This document shows positions 8,701 through 16,076 of a stretch of DNA of 64,000 nt, in pieces. A program made the position numbers and the translations under genes. The stretch is from Micavibrio sp. (GTDB taxonomy: Bacteria; Pseudomonadota; Alphaproteobacteria; Micavibrionales; UBA9664), in NCBI GenBank assembly GCA_002699085.1, contig PAAR01000028.1:1-64000 (forward strand), written 5' to 3'. The stretch's first letter is position 1. Every line of letters starts with the position of its first letter. The notes beneath the pieces are model-generated. The model had not been told where the DNA came from. It did no database searches and saw nothing but the letters and a program-made list of their open reading frames with translations.

Positions 8701-10046
8701 TAAGGTCTTTTATGCTCTCCCGTCCGTAGAGTGCATATCACCAGAACATTAGGGTAGCTTTTGACTGTAGTTTGAATATAAGAGAGAACATCCTTCCACT
8801 CTTTAGGGTTTTCCGCTTCATTTAATCCATCAATAACTAAAGGTAAAATACATCCCGCCCTTTTTGCCGCTGCGTCAAGAGACGCAAGCATCTTCTCCAT
8901 ACTATCCAAGGGGGTTCCATTGACTAAAAACTGGCGAGCTAAATCATGTTGATTTTGTCCCCGGTGAAAGTTTCGTCCATGTAATAAAATGCCCGCAGGT
9001 CTGTTTTCTTGCGCAGAACTTAGCTCTGCCGCCATATGCGTTTTCCCTCCCCCCGCATCAGCAAGCACAGCTACCATACCAACGCCCAAATATTCTTCTA
9101 CTTCATCAAACAGGCTTTGCGCGATACGCATATCATCAAGTGCATTGGCGACCTCTAGTGAGATGGGTATATTTTGTTTTCGGAGTAACCTTGGAAAAGA
9201 AACTATATCTGAATTAATCAATGGGTTCCGGTTTGAAAGCCATTGGCGAATTATATCTATATCTCCTTCGCATAAAATTTCATACAGATGAAGAAGCATT
9301 TCAGAGGTGGTATGGCAGGCTGCTACAAATGTTTTTTGATATGTGCTAAGGTTCGGGTCTGTACTTTTCCAAGCTTCGATAATAGCGGTTGTTTCAGATA
9401 GCCCTTGTCCCAGCGCAACCAGATCCCGCCAATAATCAGGCTCTCCCAGCATACGCCTTATTGTTCTTTCAACATCTGTTTCTTGGTGAACAGGGTTGAT
9501 CCATCTATCTTTTATTGGGGCTATAGATTCATCATGTCTGGCCTTTAAATCATCTGGGGTAATAACCAGCTCTCCAAAATATGTGGCTCTTAACAGCAGA
9601 GCCGGGCCAGCCAGATTGTTCTCTATTTCTTCATCGGCCCATAAGTGGAGAGAATAGGGGTACTTTGAATCCAAGCCTTTAAACCATGTCTGATCTGTTT
9701 TACTCAGCGTATAAGGTGTCCATAGCATCCAATCAGTTAAGTGTGGGAGGTATTTTACAGTTTTGTCCAAGGAGTCTATGATTTGGTTTTTGCTAGCTGC
9801 TGTTAAGCTTCCTGCCTGTGTTAAATCAAATTTCTTGCACTGCCACCCATACCAGCGAGAAGAATCCCCTAAAGCCGGACAGTCCTGATTTAAATTGAGA
9901 TGAAACTCTACGCCGGGCTGGTTTTTTAAAGCGATAAATTGGCCGTACTGCGCCCAGTGTGCATGGACTATGCCCCGACACAAATTTTCAAAATTAATAC
10001 GAGCATCACCCGGAAGTATTTCAAAAGCAGACCAATTTAAAGACAA
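5763..10046 (-). CDS. PD-(D/E)XK nuclease-STAND NTPase fusion, Avs-like, 1427 aa
   Basis: The N-terminus (about 20-130) has the layout of a Mrr/Cap4-type restriction endonuclease fold, with a QCKK motif at 69-72. A P-loop follows at 329-336 (ADAGGGKT) with Walker B LPLVIDGLNE at about 401-410, as in NACHT/STAND NTPases. The remaining ~1000 residues are helical repeats or sensor-like sequence with no recognised enzyme domain. This order (nuclease, STAND, long sensor) is that of antiviral Avs proteins. Related proteins oligomerise on sensing a phage protein and activate the nuclease. Family subtype is uncertain. It is the third gene of the radical SAM operon, 2 nt after the preceding gene. Confidence 0.75.
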   Translation of the reverse strand: MSLNWSAFEILPGDARINFENLCRGIVHAHWAQYGQFIALKNQPGVEFHLNLNQDCPALGDSSRWYGWQCKKFDLTQAGSLTAASKNQIIDSLDKTVKYLPHLTDWMLWTPYTLSKTDQTWFKGLDSKYPYSLHLWADEEIENNLAGPALLLRATYFGELVITPDDLKARHDESIAPIKDRWINPVHQETDVERTIRRMLGEPDYWRDLVALGQGLSETTAIIEAWKSTDPNLSTYQKTFVAACHTTSEMLLHLYEILCEGDIDIIRQWLSNRNPLINSDIVSFPRLLRKQNIPISLEVANALDDMRIAQSLFDEVEEYLGVGMVAVLADAGGGKTHMAAELSSAQENRPAGILLHGRNFHRGQNQHDLARQFLVNGTPLDSMEKMLASLDAAAKRAGCILPLVIDGLNEAENPKEWKDVLSYIQTTVKSYPNVLVICTLRTGEHKRPYWSRYDETDTRESFAVQSLPDDIWQFECEGFGEDLYDAIGKYFQYYNIHCESGLEIPKGFLGHPLNLRIFCDVTNPKREQAVEINYFPASLAHLFDKYIENLCTRISNMKKLPYNSQELKTSIYKLGVSLWEGGDREICDETYQGVVGDSTKYWDVKLVNLFAQEGIIFRNPAQEMGKYVITPVYDALGGHIIADSLLKKYAQDRSFEWFNTPSVMSAFGGESSHSLAYDIFKSLVALVPSRMYGEQLWKNVPEPYKQRALLHASELNAEHLDDETVSELASLISGKSEKVRTIFSRLWFTKGALKHPLNADFLDSVLWNMSAGERDLSWTEWVRNEQGRNKKRLIPELSSLEAKWKGDPTYRSDSDRLRAKAIKWLLTSTDHPLRNTATKALYWYGRGDPEFLFNETIKSLEINDPYVPERMLAASYGIGMSLSAQLPNNPLFTSGILLKFAGNIFEAMFKDGAKHYTTHHLMRDFASRIIELAQYHNPNFFSDSDIKRTLPPFSADKAPNWGERYLEDDAGISNRIGKASKFILGRKLHRKLNELLPKKWKDKAMDERISLKKQSPFLMDFENYTIGGLVPERGNYDYDHKEYQKVRAQLQWRVEQLGWSHEKFEKVEESIQNWQGYERRSNEKLKTDRYGKKYSWIAYYEMYGLLKDRGVLNEYDWWRADTQNIDPSFSEPMPTHTLIETNFLGDDKTTTPDWIKDGDLPDIEPYLQLQKVGTEEGPWVALDGDINQENKDLKRDTFLFVRSFLVPTKEKDEILDFLSKQDMSGGWLPDKLDFSQTFFAEVPWSSAFPEISTCDLSFVTGENVVTRERPKVEIVRNEQTISIITHDEMEKCEEVEREYKTFKAIMPVCSLRQDVTDGEVGNASSLTKKLTADLELIGQPQSFDLYTKCGKKANHYVSHKGKGYKDRHSMYYLKKDLLDNFMQKNEMSLIWIVWGERNYSFAWPHVPDDNLPSPRYAVFSFIKEYVS

Positions 10047-10048
10047 GA

Positions 10049-10450
10049 CTATTTTCCTCTTCCATATTCTTCATCTGGATGGTCATGCGCACTATACACT
10101 TGCACTTTAGCTCCTTGGTGAATAAGAAGCTTCAAAAATACAGATATATCGCTTTCTTCTGTTTTGAGAACCACTTTATCCCCATCAACGTCTAAAGAGT
10201 TTTCATAGCGAAATTGCTCTAACTCTTCTGGCCCAAAGATGTAAAGATCCTTCTCTCGCAGTATCTCCATCACTTCATCAGAGAATCTTTGGGGGCGGTT
10301 TTCAATACCACAATCAACCTTGTCGTAAATCTGCTCTGTAACCGCTTCTATTAGCTCTTTGGCCTTTTCAGCATCTTCAACGCTCTCAAATTGCCCAACC
10401 ATCACAAGATTCATTGAATGCTCTGATCCGTATCCATTCCAGACTTTCAT
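10049..10450 (-). CDS. Small protein resembling DUF6375, 133 aa
   Basis: It begins MKVWNGYGSEHSMNLVMVG and is a compact alpha/beta sequence; from memory it resembles the DUF6375 family, whose function is unknown. Its start codon overlaps the stop of the radical SAM gene (ATGA), so translation is probably coupled. The next gene, the STAND NTPase, begins 2 nt after its stop. It may be a substrate or adaptor of the radical SAM enzyme or a regulator of the NTPase; the sequence does not decide. Confidence 0.6.
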   Translation of the reverse strand: MKVWNGYGSEHSMNLVMVGQFESVEDAEKAKELIEAVTEQIYDKVDCGIENRPQRFSDEVMEILREKDLYIFGPEELEQFRYENSLDVDGDKVVLKTEESDISVFLKLLIHQGAKVQVYSAHDHPDEEYGRGK

Positions 10451-11385
10451 GCATTTCCTCCTTCATTCTTTTCTCTTAACGCTTGTAAAGCATCCATGAT
10501 GTTATCGCCCTCAATTAAAATCCCATCTTGGCCAAACGAATTTCTTTTAAGCGTACCATTTGCATCAATGTGCGCGTATGCACTTATTCCTGTTTCTTTT
10601 TCAAACGGTTCACATACAGGAATTCCCGCAGTATGGGTTTCGCTAATGGCCAGCCTTACGCTTCCTTGGTAGTTCTGCACCCATTTCTGCATATCAGCTT
10701 CTGTCTCTTTATCTATCCCAACGCCTTTACCAACAGGCACCTCAGGCAGCAAGAGCAGCTCTGCTGCACCCAGATCATCAGCAATTTGTGCTGCTTCATC
10801 TAGCTCTTTGATTGTTGTTGAGTTAACAACAAAGTTTATTCCGAAAGGGGAGACCTTTTTTAAGAGCTTAATTTTATTTACTAGGCTGTCAAAAGAACGA
10901 TTACGAATGCTTTCGTATGTTGCTCCCACCCCATCCATACTCACACGCACAAAATGCATTCTTCCTGATATTTTGTTTATAAGACTTTCATCCAGTCTAT
11001 GCCCATGAGTTGTCATCGTTACGGCAAGGCTTGTTTCATTCGCTGCAAATTCACACAACTCAGCAAACTTTGGGTATAGTGTGGGCTCTCCTCCGCCAAA
11101 ACCAATTCCCATGCAACCATTAAAATCAAGAGTACGGAGCCAACTGGTCAGTAAATCAAAATCAAGCCGAGCTTTATGTTTGGGGGCATAACAGTGTGAG
11201 CAGGAAAGATCGCAGGTGTTTGTTAATGCTATAGACACTTGACGAGGTGCCTTTGACCAGGATTTGACAGGAATTTCAATTTCATTAATTAGAACATTTG
11301 CTCCAGTTCTCCGGTTAAAAAGGTGAAGTCCATCAGGACCGTGGCGGCACTTAAAATCTCTGCCCTCATGATGGGATACATTCAT
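10447..11385 (-). CDS. Radical SAM enzyme, 312 aa
   Basis: The [4Fe-4S]/SAM motif CxxxCxxC is present as CDLSCSHC (C58, C62, C65), followed by the SAM-binding GFGGGEPTLYP segment around 97-107. The TIM-barrel core runs to about 270. There is no C-terminal cluster of cysteines, so no SPASM/Twitch domain is apparent. The motif surroundings (CSHCYAPK) are like peptide-modifying radical SAM proteins, not like viperin. It is the first gene of the five-gene operon and is driven by a clear promoter at 11426-11454. Substrate unknown. Confidence 0.8.
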   Translation of the reverse strand: MNVSHHEGRDFKCRHGPDGLHLFNRRTGANVLINEIEIPVKSWSKAPRQVSIALTNTCDLSCSHCYAPKHKARLDFDLLTSWLRTLDFNGCMGIGFGGGEPTLYPKFAELCEFAANETSLAVTMTTHGHRLDESLINKISGRMHFVRVSMDGVGATYESIRNRSFDSLVNKIKLLKKVSPFGINFVVNSTTIKELDEAAQIADDLGAAELLLLPEVPVGKGVGIDKETEADMQKWVQNYQGSVRLAISETHTAGIPVCEPFEKETGISAYAHIDANGTLKRNSFGQDGILIEGDNIMDALQALREKNEGGNA

Positions 11386-11705
11386 AGAAACATCCTAATA
11401 ACCTAGTAAAAAGTGATCATAAATGAATATAGAGCTTTTGTTAGACCATTTCAATAATTCCCAGAAGTAGGGAAGAATCGCAATAAAATTAGCTATTTAT
11501 TTTTATAAAACTTAAAAATATTTTATTAGCACACCTCGTACTATGTAATTTCTTCGTTTCTTGTCGATATGTCGATATGATGATCCTTTGTCTTTACTGT
11601 AATATTAAGTTTCTTTTTTAGACCCCAATTATCCAAAAAAAATTAAGCCTTATAAATTTTATCTTATTGTATAACACATGTAGGTTGGCATCAGTGTTGA
11701 AATAA
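11386..11705. other. Intergenic region between radical SAM operon and PutAbiC gene
   Basis: AT-rich and without a gene. It contains the radical SAM operon promoter and a tandem repeat of GTCGATAT (11563-11570 and 11571-11578), which could be a regulator site. Nothing else is seen. Confidence 0.5.
11426..11454 (-). promoter_or_regulatory. Promoter of the radical SAM/STAND operon
   Basis: Read on the minus strand: -35 TTGAAA (11449-11454), 17-nt spacer, -10 TATATT (11426-11431). Transcription would start near 11419, giving a leader of about 35 nt before the radical SAM start, with an AGGA ribosome binding site 7 nt upstream of the ATG. Confidence 0.6.
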
Positions 11706-12551
11706 CTATTCACCATAAGCAGTGCTCGCAAAAAAATCTTTATGATTGGGGGCTAAAAGATGCTTTTTGTTCATGTTGTCTAATAATTTATATTTCTCAA
11801 TTAGAGGCTTAAATTTCTTTCCATTTTCAGTAAGGGAATTATAAAATAAGCATAGCAATTCTTGATCTGATAATTGGGACCTGACAAGGCGTATGTAGGT
11901 AATCTTCTCTGTGGAGCTTTCGTCTATAAAACGTATTAAGTTGTATAAATATCTGTAGTAGTGACCTAAGATCCGGTTATTCTCATCCCAAAAGCTCTTA
12001 TATGCCTGTCGAATAGTTTTTAATTCATCTCCCGTATAAGGCGCAGCTTTCTTATTCTTTTTGTTTTTATAAATTTCACTAAAGTCGGTATATAAATGAT
12101 TGAAGCAACTTCGTCCTATATCTTCTACATTTTTCCTCTTTTGAGTTTTTTTCTTATAAGCCAAAGAGTTTACAATGGAATTATGTAAGGAGAGCATTTG
12201 AAAGAAAGTACTCTCAAAAATTTGCTTTTGAATATAGGTATTTTGATTATCCAAAGCGTTTGCTGATCTAGAAAATTCTTTTCTGGCTTCTTTTAATTCT
12301 GTTTGCTGGAGGATAATCGTTATCAATAATCCTATAAATGTTAAGAAGGTTAGTAATGGGTTTAATAGTCCACCTATAAAGTCACCGTAAGGACCCCATG
12401 TGCTTGGTTGTATAAAGACAGAGAAAGTAAAAACAGATAAGAGAATTATGAGAGCGGTTATAAACAAGCCAAACATAGCATTCTGAGTATTTTCACTTTG
12501 CTTGTTAATGTCTTCACTAATACCTATAATATTTTTGAATAATTTTTTCAT
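11706..12551 (-). CDS. Membrane-anchored phage abortive infection protein (PutAbiC-like)
   Basis: 281 residues. Two hydrophobic helices near the N-terminus (about 28-50 and 62-82) surround GPYGDFIGGLLNP, then a charged coil (QQTELKEARKEF). The helical C-terminal part has ESTFFQMLSLHNSIV and HYYRYLYNLIRFID, typical of the putative phage abortive-infection family PF16872. It lies 3 nt downstream of hsdR and is the last gene of the type I R-M operon, so it probably acts as a back-up to restriction. Confidence 0.75.
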   Translation of the reverse strand: MKKLFKNIIGISEDINKQSENTQNAMFGLFITALIILLSVFTFSVFIQPSTWGPYGDFIGGLLNPLLTFLTFIGLLITIILQQTELKEARKEFSRSANALDNQNTYIQKQIFESTFFQMLSLHNSIVNSLAYKKKTQKRKNVEDIGRSCFNHLYTDFSEIYKNKKNKKAAPYTGDELKTIRQAYKSFWDENNRILGHYYRYLYNLIRFIDESSTEKITYIRLVRSQLSDQELLCLFYNSLTENGKKFKPLIEKYKLLDNMNKKHLLAPNHKDFFASTAYGE

Positions 12552-12554
12552 CTT

Positions 12555-15386
12555 TTAATCCACACCATCAATAAAAGTCTCCACAAAGTCTTTGATTCTA
12601 GTGATAACTCTTTCCGCGATGCTTGATCTTTCTTTCAAAGAGGGTCGCTCCTTCATAATTCCAATAACGTCGTCCTTTAAAGGTGTCTTTTCAGTAAATA
12701 GATAATTACCTAGGACTTTATCCAACCCTTCAGGATCAAGGCCTTCTTCTTTGCTCATAGCATCCAGCGCTTTGCGTTTTTCTTCTGTCCAGTATGAATC
12801 AAATTCTTCGCTCACATCAGCGTTCGCTGGCATATCAGCAAAATGCTGAGATATGAATTTTTCTATTAACTCTTTTTTACTTCTAAGCTGAGTTTCGGTA
12901 TCCAGAATATCTATAATAGCCTTACGAGCTTTTGCTTGGTCTTCAGGTTTTTTACCCTTCATATTTTGTAAAAGCTTTATGATATAGCTGACGTTAATTT
13001 TGTCGCGGCTAATAAGCTCAATCTCAAAATCAATATCATCAAGAATTGATACTTTTTCCTTTTCCTTCTCACTACGAACTTTATCGTATAAATCCAGATA
13101 TTTGCTACGGAAATCGGCAAAAAGTTGCTCATCCATAGGCAAATCATCAAAAGTAAATTGGGTAAAGCAGTCCAGTACGTTCTTTATGCGAATGATTTCA
13201 CGGAAGGCTTGAATAAATTTGGCCTCATCTTCTTCCGTAAGAAGGGCATCAACACTGGCAACATCCGGCGTAATAGCCAGAAGATTGGCGACAGTTTGTT
13301 CAAATTTCGTGACATAATCTTCATAAGGCGCAAGGATAATGTCCTCCTGCGCCTCTTTATTGGCGAAAAGCTCAATAGCCTTATCGGTTGCTGGTTTCAA
13401 ATTACGGAAGCAAACAACATTACCTTGTGATTTTTTCTGCCCCATAGTCCGGTTTGTTCGTGAGTAGGCTTGCAGCAAACCATGATATTTCAGGTTCTTA
13501 TCAACATAGATTGTGTTCAAGGGTTTACTATCAAAGCCAGTCAGGAACATATTCACGACCAGAAGAATATCAATTTCCTTATTCTTAACGCGCTTACCTA
13601 TATCCTTGTAATAAGCATAGAAAAGCTTGCTATCCTTCGTAGAATAATTCGTGCTAAACATCTTGTTATAATCGACAATATATTCATCCAGTTTTTCGCG
13701 GCTGTGCTTATTCACTGGGGCGGTATCATCAGGCATATCATCGCCCGTTCCCATGCCATCAGCATCCGCGTCTTCTTCATTAGCCTGATAGGAAAAGATC
13801 GTGGCAACTTTCAAATTATGCTCTCCTGCCTCTTTCTTGGCGCGGAATAATTCATAGTAAGCCGTAAGAGTTTTGATATTAGATACACAAAACATAGCCG
13901 TAAATTCTTGACTATGCGTTTTTCGGTCATGGTTGGCGATAATGTAATCTGTGATTTTTTCTAGGCGCTCTGGTGCTTCCATTACCTCCACCGTATCAAT
14001 TGCCTCTACCTCAATATCAACGACCTTATCCTTCTTTTTGAAGGTGCGGATATATTCGACAGAAAATTTCAGGACGTTTTCATCACGGATAGCATCCGTA
14101 ATCACATAGCTATGAAGCTGCTGCTCAAACAAGTCTTTGGTGGTGCGCTTACCCAAAGCGTTCTTAGAGGCGTTGTCTGCAAAAATAGGTGTTCCGGTGA
14201 AACCAAACATCTGCACATTTTCAAAGTATTCCTTAATGCGCTTATGCGTATCACCAAATTGGCTACGGTGACATTCATCAAAGATGAACACCATTTTTTT
14301 ATCTTTTAAGCCTTCCATCGTTTTAAGATGGCGGTCTTTACTAATCGCCGTATTCAGTTTTTGCAACGTGGTTACAATCAACGGCGTGTCATTACCAAAC
14401 TGTTCCACAAGCTTGCTGGTGTTTTTTGTCGCGTCAACGCTGCCTTCTTGGAAAGCGTTAAATTCTGCAATCGTCTGATAGTCTAGGTCTTTACGGTCAA
14501 CGACAAAAACAACTTTATGAACCTTCGGATTCTGGGTCAGTATTTGCGCGGCCTTAAACGAAGTCAGCGTTTTCCCTGAACCTGTCGTATGCCAGATATA
14601 GCCGTTCTTGTTAGTGGTAAGAACCTGCGCGACAATTGCTTCTACCGCATAATACTGGTATGGGCGCAAAGCCATCAGCATTTGATGGCTTTCGTTCAAA
14701 ACAATGTATTTTGTAATCATCTTGGAAAGTTTGCACTTCTCAAGAAATTCATCGGCAAACTCGCTAAGTTGCGTGATGCGCTTGTTCTTCTTGTCCGACC
14801 AGAAAAACGTCTGCTTAAAATCACGCTTATTTACGGGATTATTCGCGTAATATTTCGTATTCACGCCGTTACTAATCACAAACATCTGAATATAGCCAAA
14901 CAAGCCATATCCCGCCGCAAAGCTATGTCTATGATAGCGGTTGGTCTGGTTAAAGGCCTCTTTCATTTCAAGGCCGCGCCGCTTTAGCTCGATCTGGCAA
15001 AGCGGCAAGCCATTAACTAAAAGCGTCACGTCATAACGATTGGTATATTTCCCGACCATCGTGATTTGATGCGTGACCTGATATTCATTCTTGCACCATT
15101 GGACTTGGTTAATCAGCTCGATATAGCCCGTTGTTCCATCGTCCTTGGTGTAATCAACTTTATCGCGCAGGATTTTGGCTTTTTCAAAAATATTCCCGCG
15201 CGCCAGCTTGTTCAAAATTTGTTTGAACTCATAATCAGAAAACAGAACCTTGTTATGTTTTTCCAATTGCCGCTTGAGATTGACCAGCAGATCATCCTCA
15301 TTGGCAATCACAACCTTTTCCCAGCCTAGTGTTTCAAGCTGGGCAACAAGCGCATTTTCTAATTGTTGTTCGGTCTGCGTGTTCAT
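12555..15386 (-). CDS. hsdR: Type I restriction endonuclease subunit R
   Basis: 943 residues. The N-terminal nuclease domain has the D...E/QxK arrangement (RYDVTLLVNGLPLCQIELKRRG). The SF2 translocase has Walker [12 protein letters not shown], the DEAD-like box [16 protein letters not shown], and the helicase motif QAYSRTNRT. It cleaves DNA after ATP-driven translocation, in a complex with the modification subunits. Its ATG overlaps the stop of the Abi_C gene (ATGA). Confidence 0.93.
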   Translation of the reverse strand: MNTQTEQQLENALVAQLETLGWEKVVIANEDDLLVNLKRQLEKHNKVLFSDYEFKQILNKLARGNIFEKAKILRDKVDYTKDDGTTGYIELINQVQWCKNEYQVTHQITMVGKYTNRYDVTLLVNGLPLCQIELKRRGLEMKEAFNQTNRYHRHSFAAGYGLFGYIQMFVISNGVNTKYYANNPVNKRDFKQTFFWSDKKNKRITQLSEFADEFLEKCKLSKMITKYIVLNESHQMLMALRPYQYYAVEAIVAQVLTTNKNGYIWHTTGSGKTLTSFKAAQILTQNPKVHKVVFVVDRKDLDYQTIAEFNAFQEGSVDATKNTSKLVEQFGNDTPLIVTTLQKLNTAISKDRHLKTMEGLKDKKMVFIFDECHRSQFGDTHKRIKEYFENVQMFGFTGTPIFADNASKNALGKRTTKDLFEQQLHSYVITDAIRDENVLKFSVEYIRTFKKKDKVVDIEVEAIDTVEVMEAPERLEKITDYIIANHDRKTHSQEFTAMFCVSNIKTLTAYYELFRAKKEAGEHNLKVATIFSYQANEEDADADGMGTGDDMPDDTAPVNKHSREKLDEYIVDYNKMFSTNYSTKDSKLFYAYYKDIGKRVKNKEIDILLVVNMFLTGFDSKPLNTIYVDKNLKYHGLLQAYSRTNRTMGQKKSQGNVVCFRNLKPATDKAIELFANKEAQEDIILAPYEDYVTKFEQTVANLLAITPDVASVDALLTEEDEAKFIQAFREIIRIKNVLDCFTQFTFDDLPMDEQLFADFRSKYLDLYDKVRSEKEKEKVSILDDIDFEIELISRDKINVSYIIKLLQNMKGKKPEDQAKARKAIIDILDTETQLRSKKELIEKFISQHFADMPANADVSEEFDSYWTEEKRKALDAMSKEEGLDPEGLDKVLGNYLFTEKTPLKDDVIGIMKERPSLKERSSIAERVITRIKDFVETFIDGVD

Positions 15387-16066
15387 TCTTCGTCTGTTTC
15401 AAATTCTAATTTATAATCACCAAGCTCTATCCGATATATTTGCGGCTCTTGGTCAAATAATGCCTTACTATATAAAACAGTGTTAGGCATCGGACTGGCC
15501 TCATCAAGATAATCATTAAATGCTGGATTGTCTTCGTATAACAAAACGTCATCTTGCACTTGATGGAATTTTGTCAGCATATAAGAACACATACTGTCGG
15601 TTAAACCTATAATAAGCTCCGCAAGAGCTTCATCATTTACCTGTGTTTTTAAAGGTGTTCGCCCATGACTAATATCACCATGCTCGGTTCTTATTGTTCC
15701 TATTCTTGCAACAACTTCGGGATTCAGTAATTGTTCTAGGATATTGGCAATATTGCCATATTTTTCAACAATGCCGTCTTCATAAACGATTTCACTACGG
15801 CTTGCCTCAATACGCTTTTTTAGGGCGTTACGAGCCTCTTTAAAAAGCTTCGAAAGAGAAAGGTCTCGATTTTTAAAATAGCTTTCAGGGGTTTGCTCCA
15901 GCTCCATCAAGATAAGCTTGGATAAACCCTCTATAATAGCCTTGCAGGTTTCTATTGTAATATCGGGTTTTTCGGCAACGTAATTGTCTATGGTGTCGAG
16001 AAGTTCTTTATAATACTGGGCATCAAAGTGCCTTGCTTCTTTTAATTCACTGCGAAATCTCTCCAT
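15383..16066 (-). CDS. Abortive infection Abi_C-domain protein
   Basis: 227 residues. The centre contains RIGTIRTEHGDISHGR, which matches the conserved R(N/T)xxGDxHGR core of the Abi_C (PF14355) HEPN-like family. The surrounding helices fit this fold. It is located between hsdM/S and hsdR with 10-nt and overlapping junctions, so it is an integral operon member. In this family, the domain is thought to act as an RNase in phage exclusion; activity here is inferred. Confidence 0.7.
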   Translation of the reverse strand: MERFRSELKEARHFDAQYYKELLDTIDNYVAEKPDITIETCKAIIEGLSKLILMELEQTPESYFKNRDLSLSKLFKEARNALKKRIEASRSEIVYEDGIVEKYGNIANILEQLLNPEVVARIGTIRTEHGDISHGRTPLKTQVNDEALAELIIGLTDSMCSYMLTKFHQVQDDVLLYEDNPAFNDYLDEASPMPNTVLYSKALFDQEPQIYRIELGDYKLEFETDEE

Positions 16067-16076
16067 TCATTCCGCC

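Noticed and set aside
10447-11385. Radical SAM protein as a prokaryotic viperin
   Set aside because: The cluster motif surroundings (CDLSCSHCYAPK) do not match the viperin motif, and no nucleotide-kinase partner is next to it.
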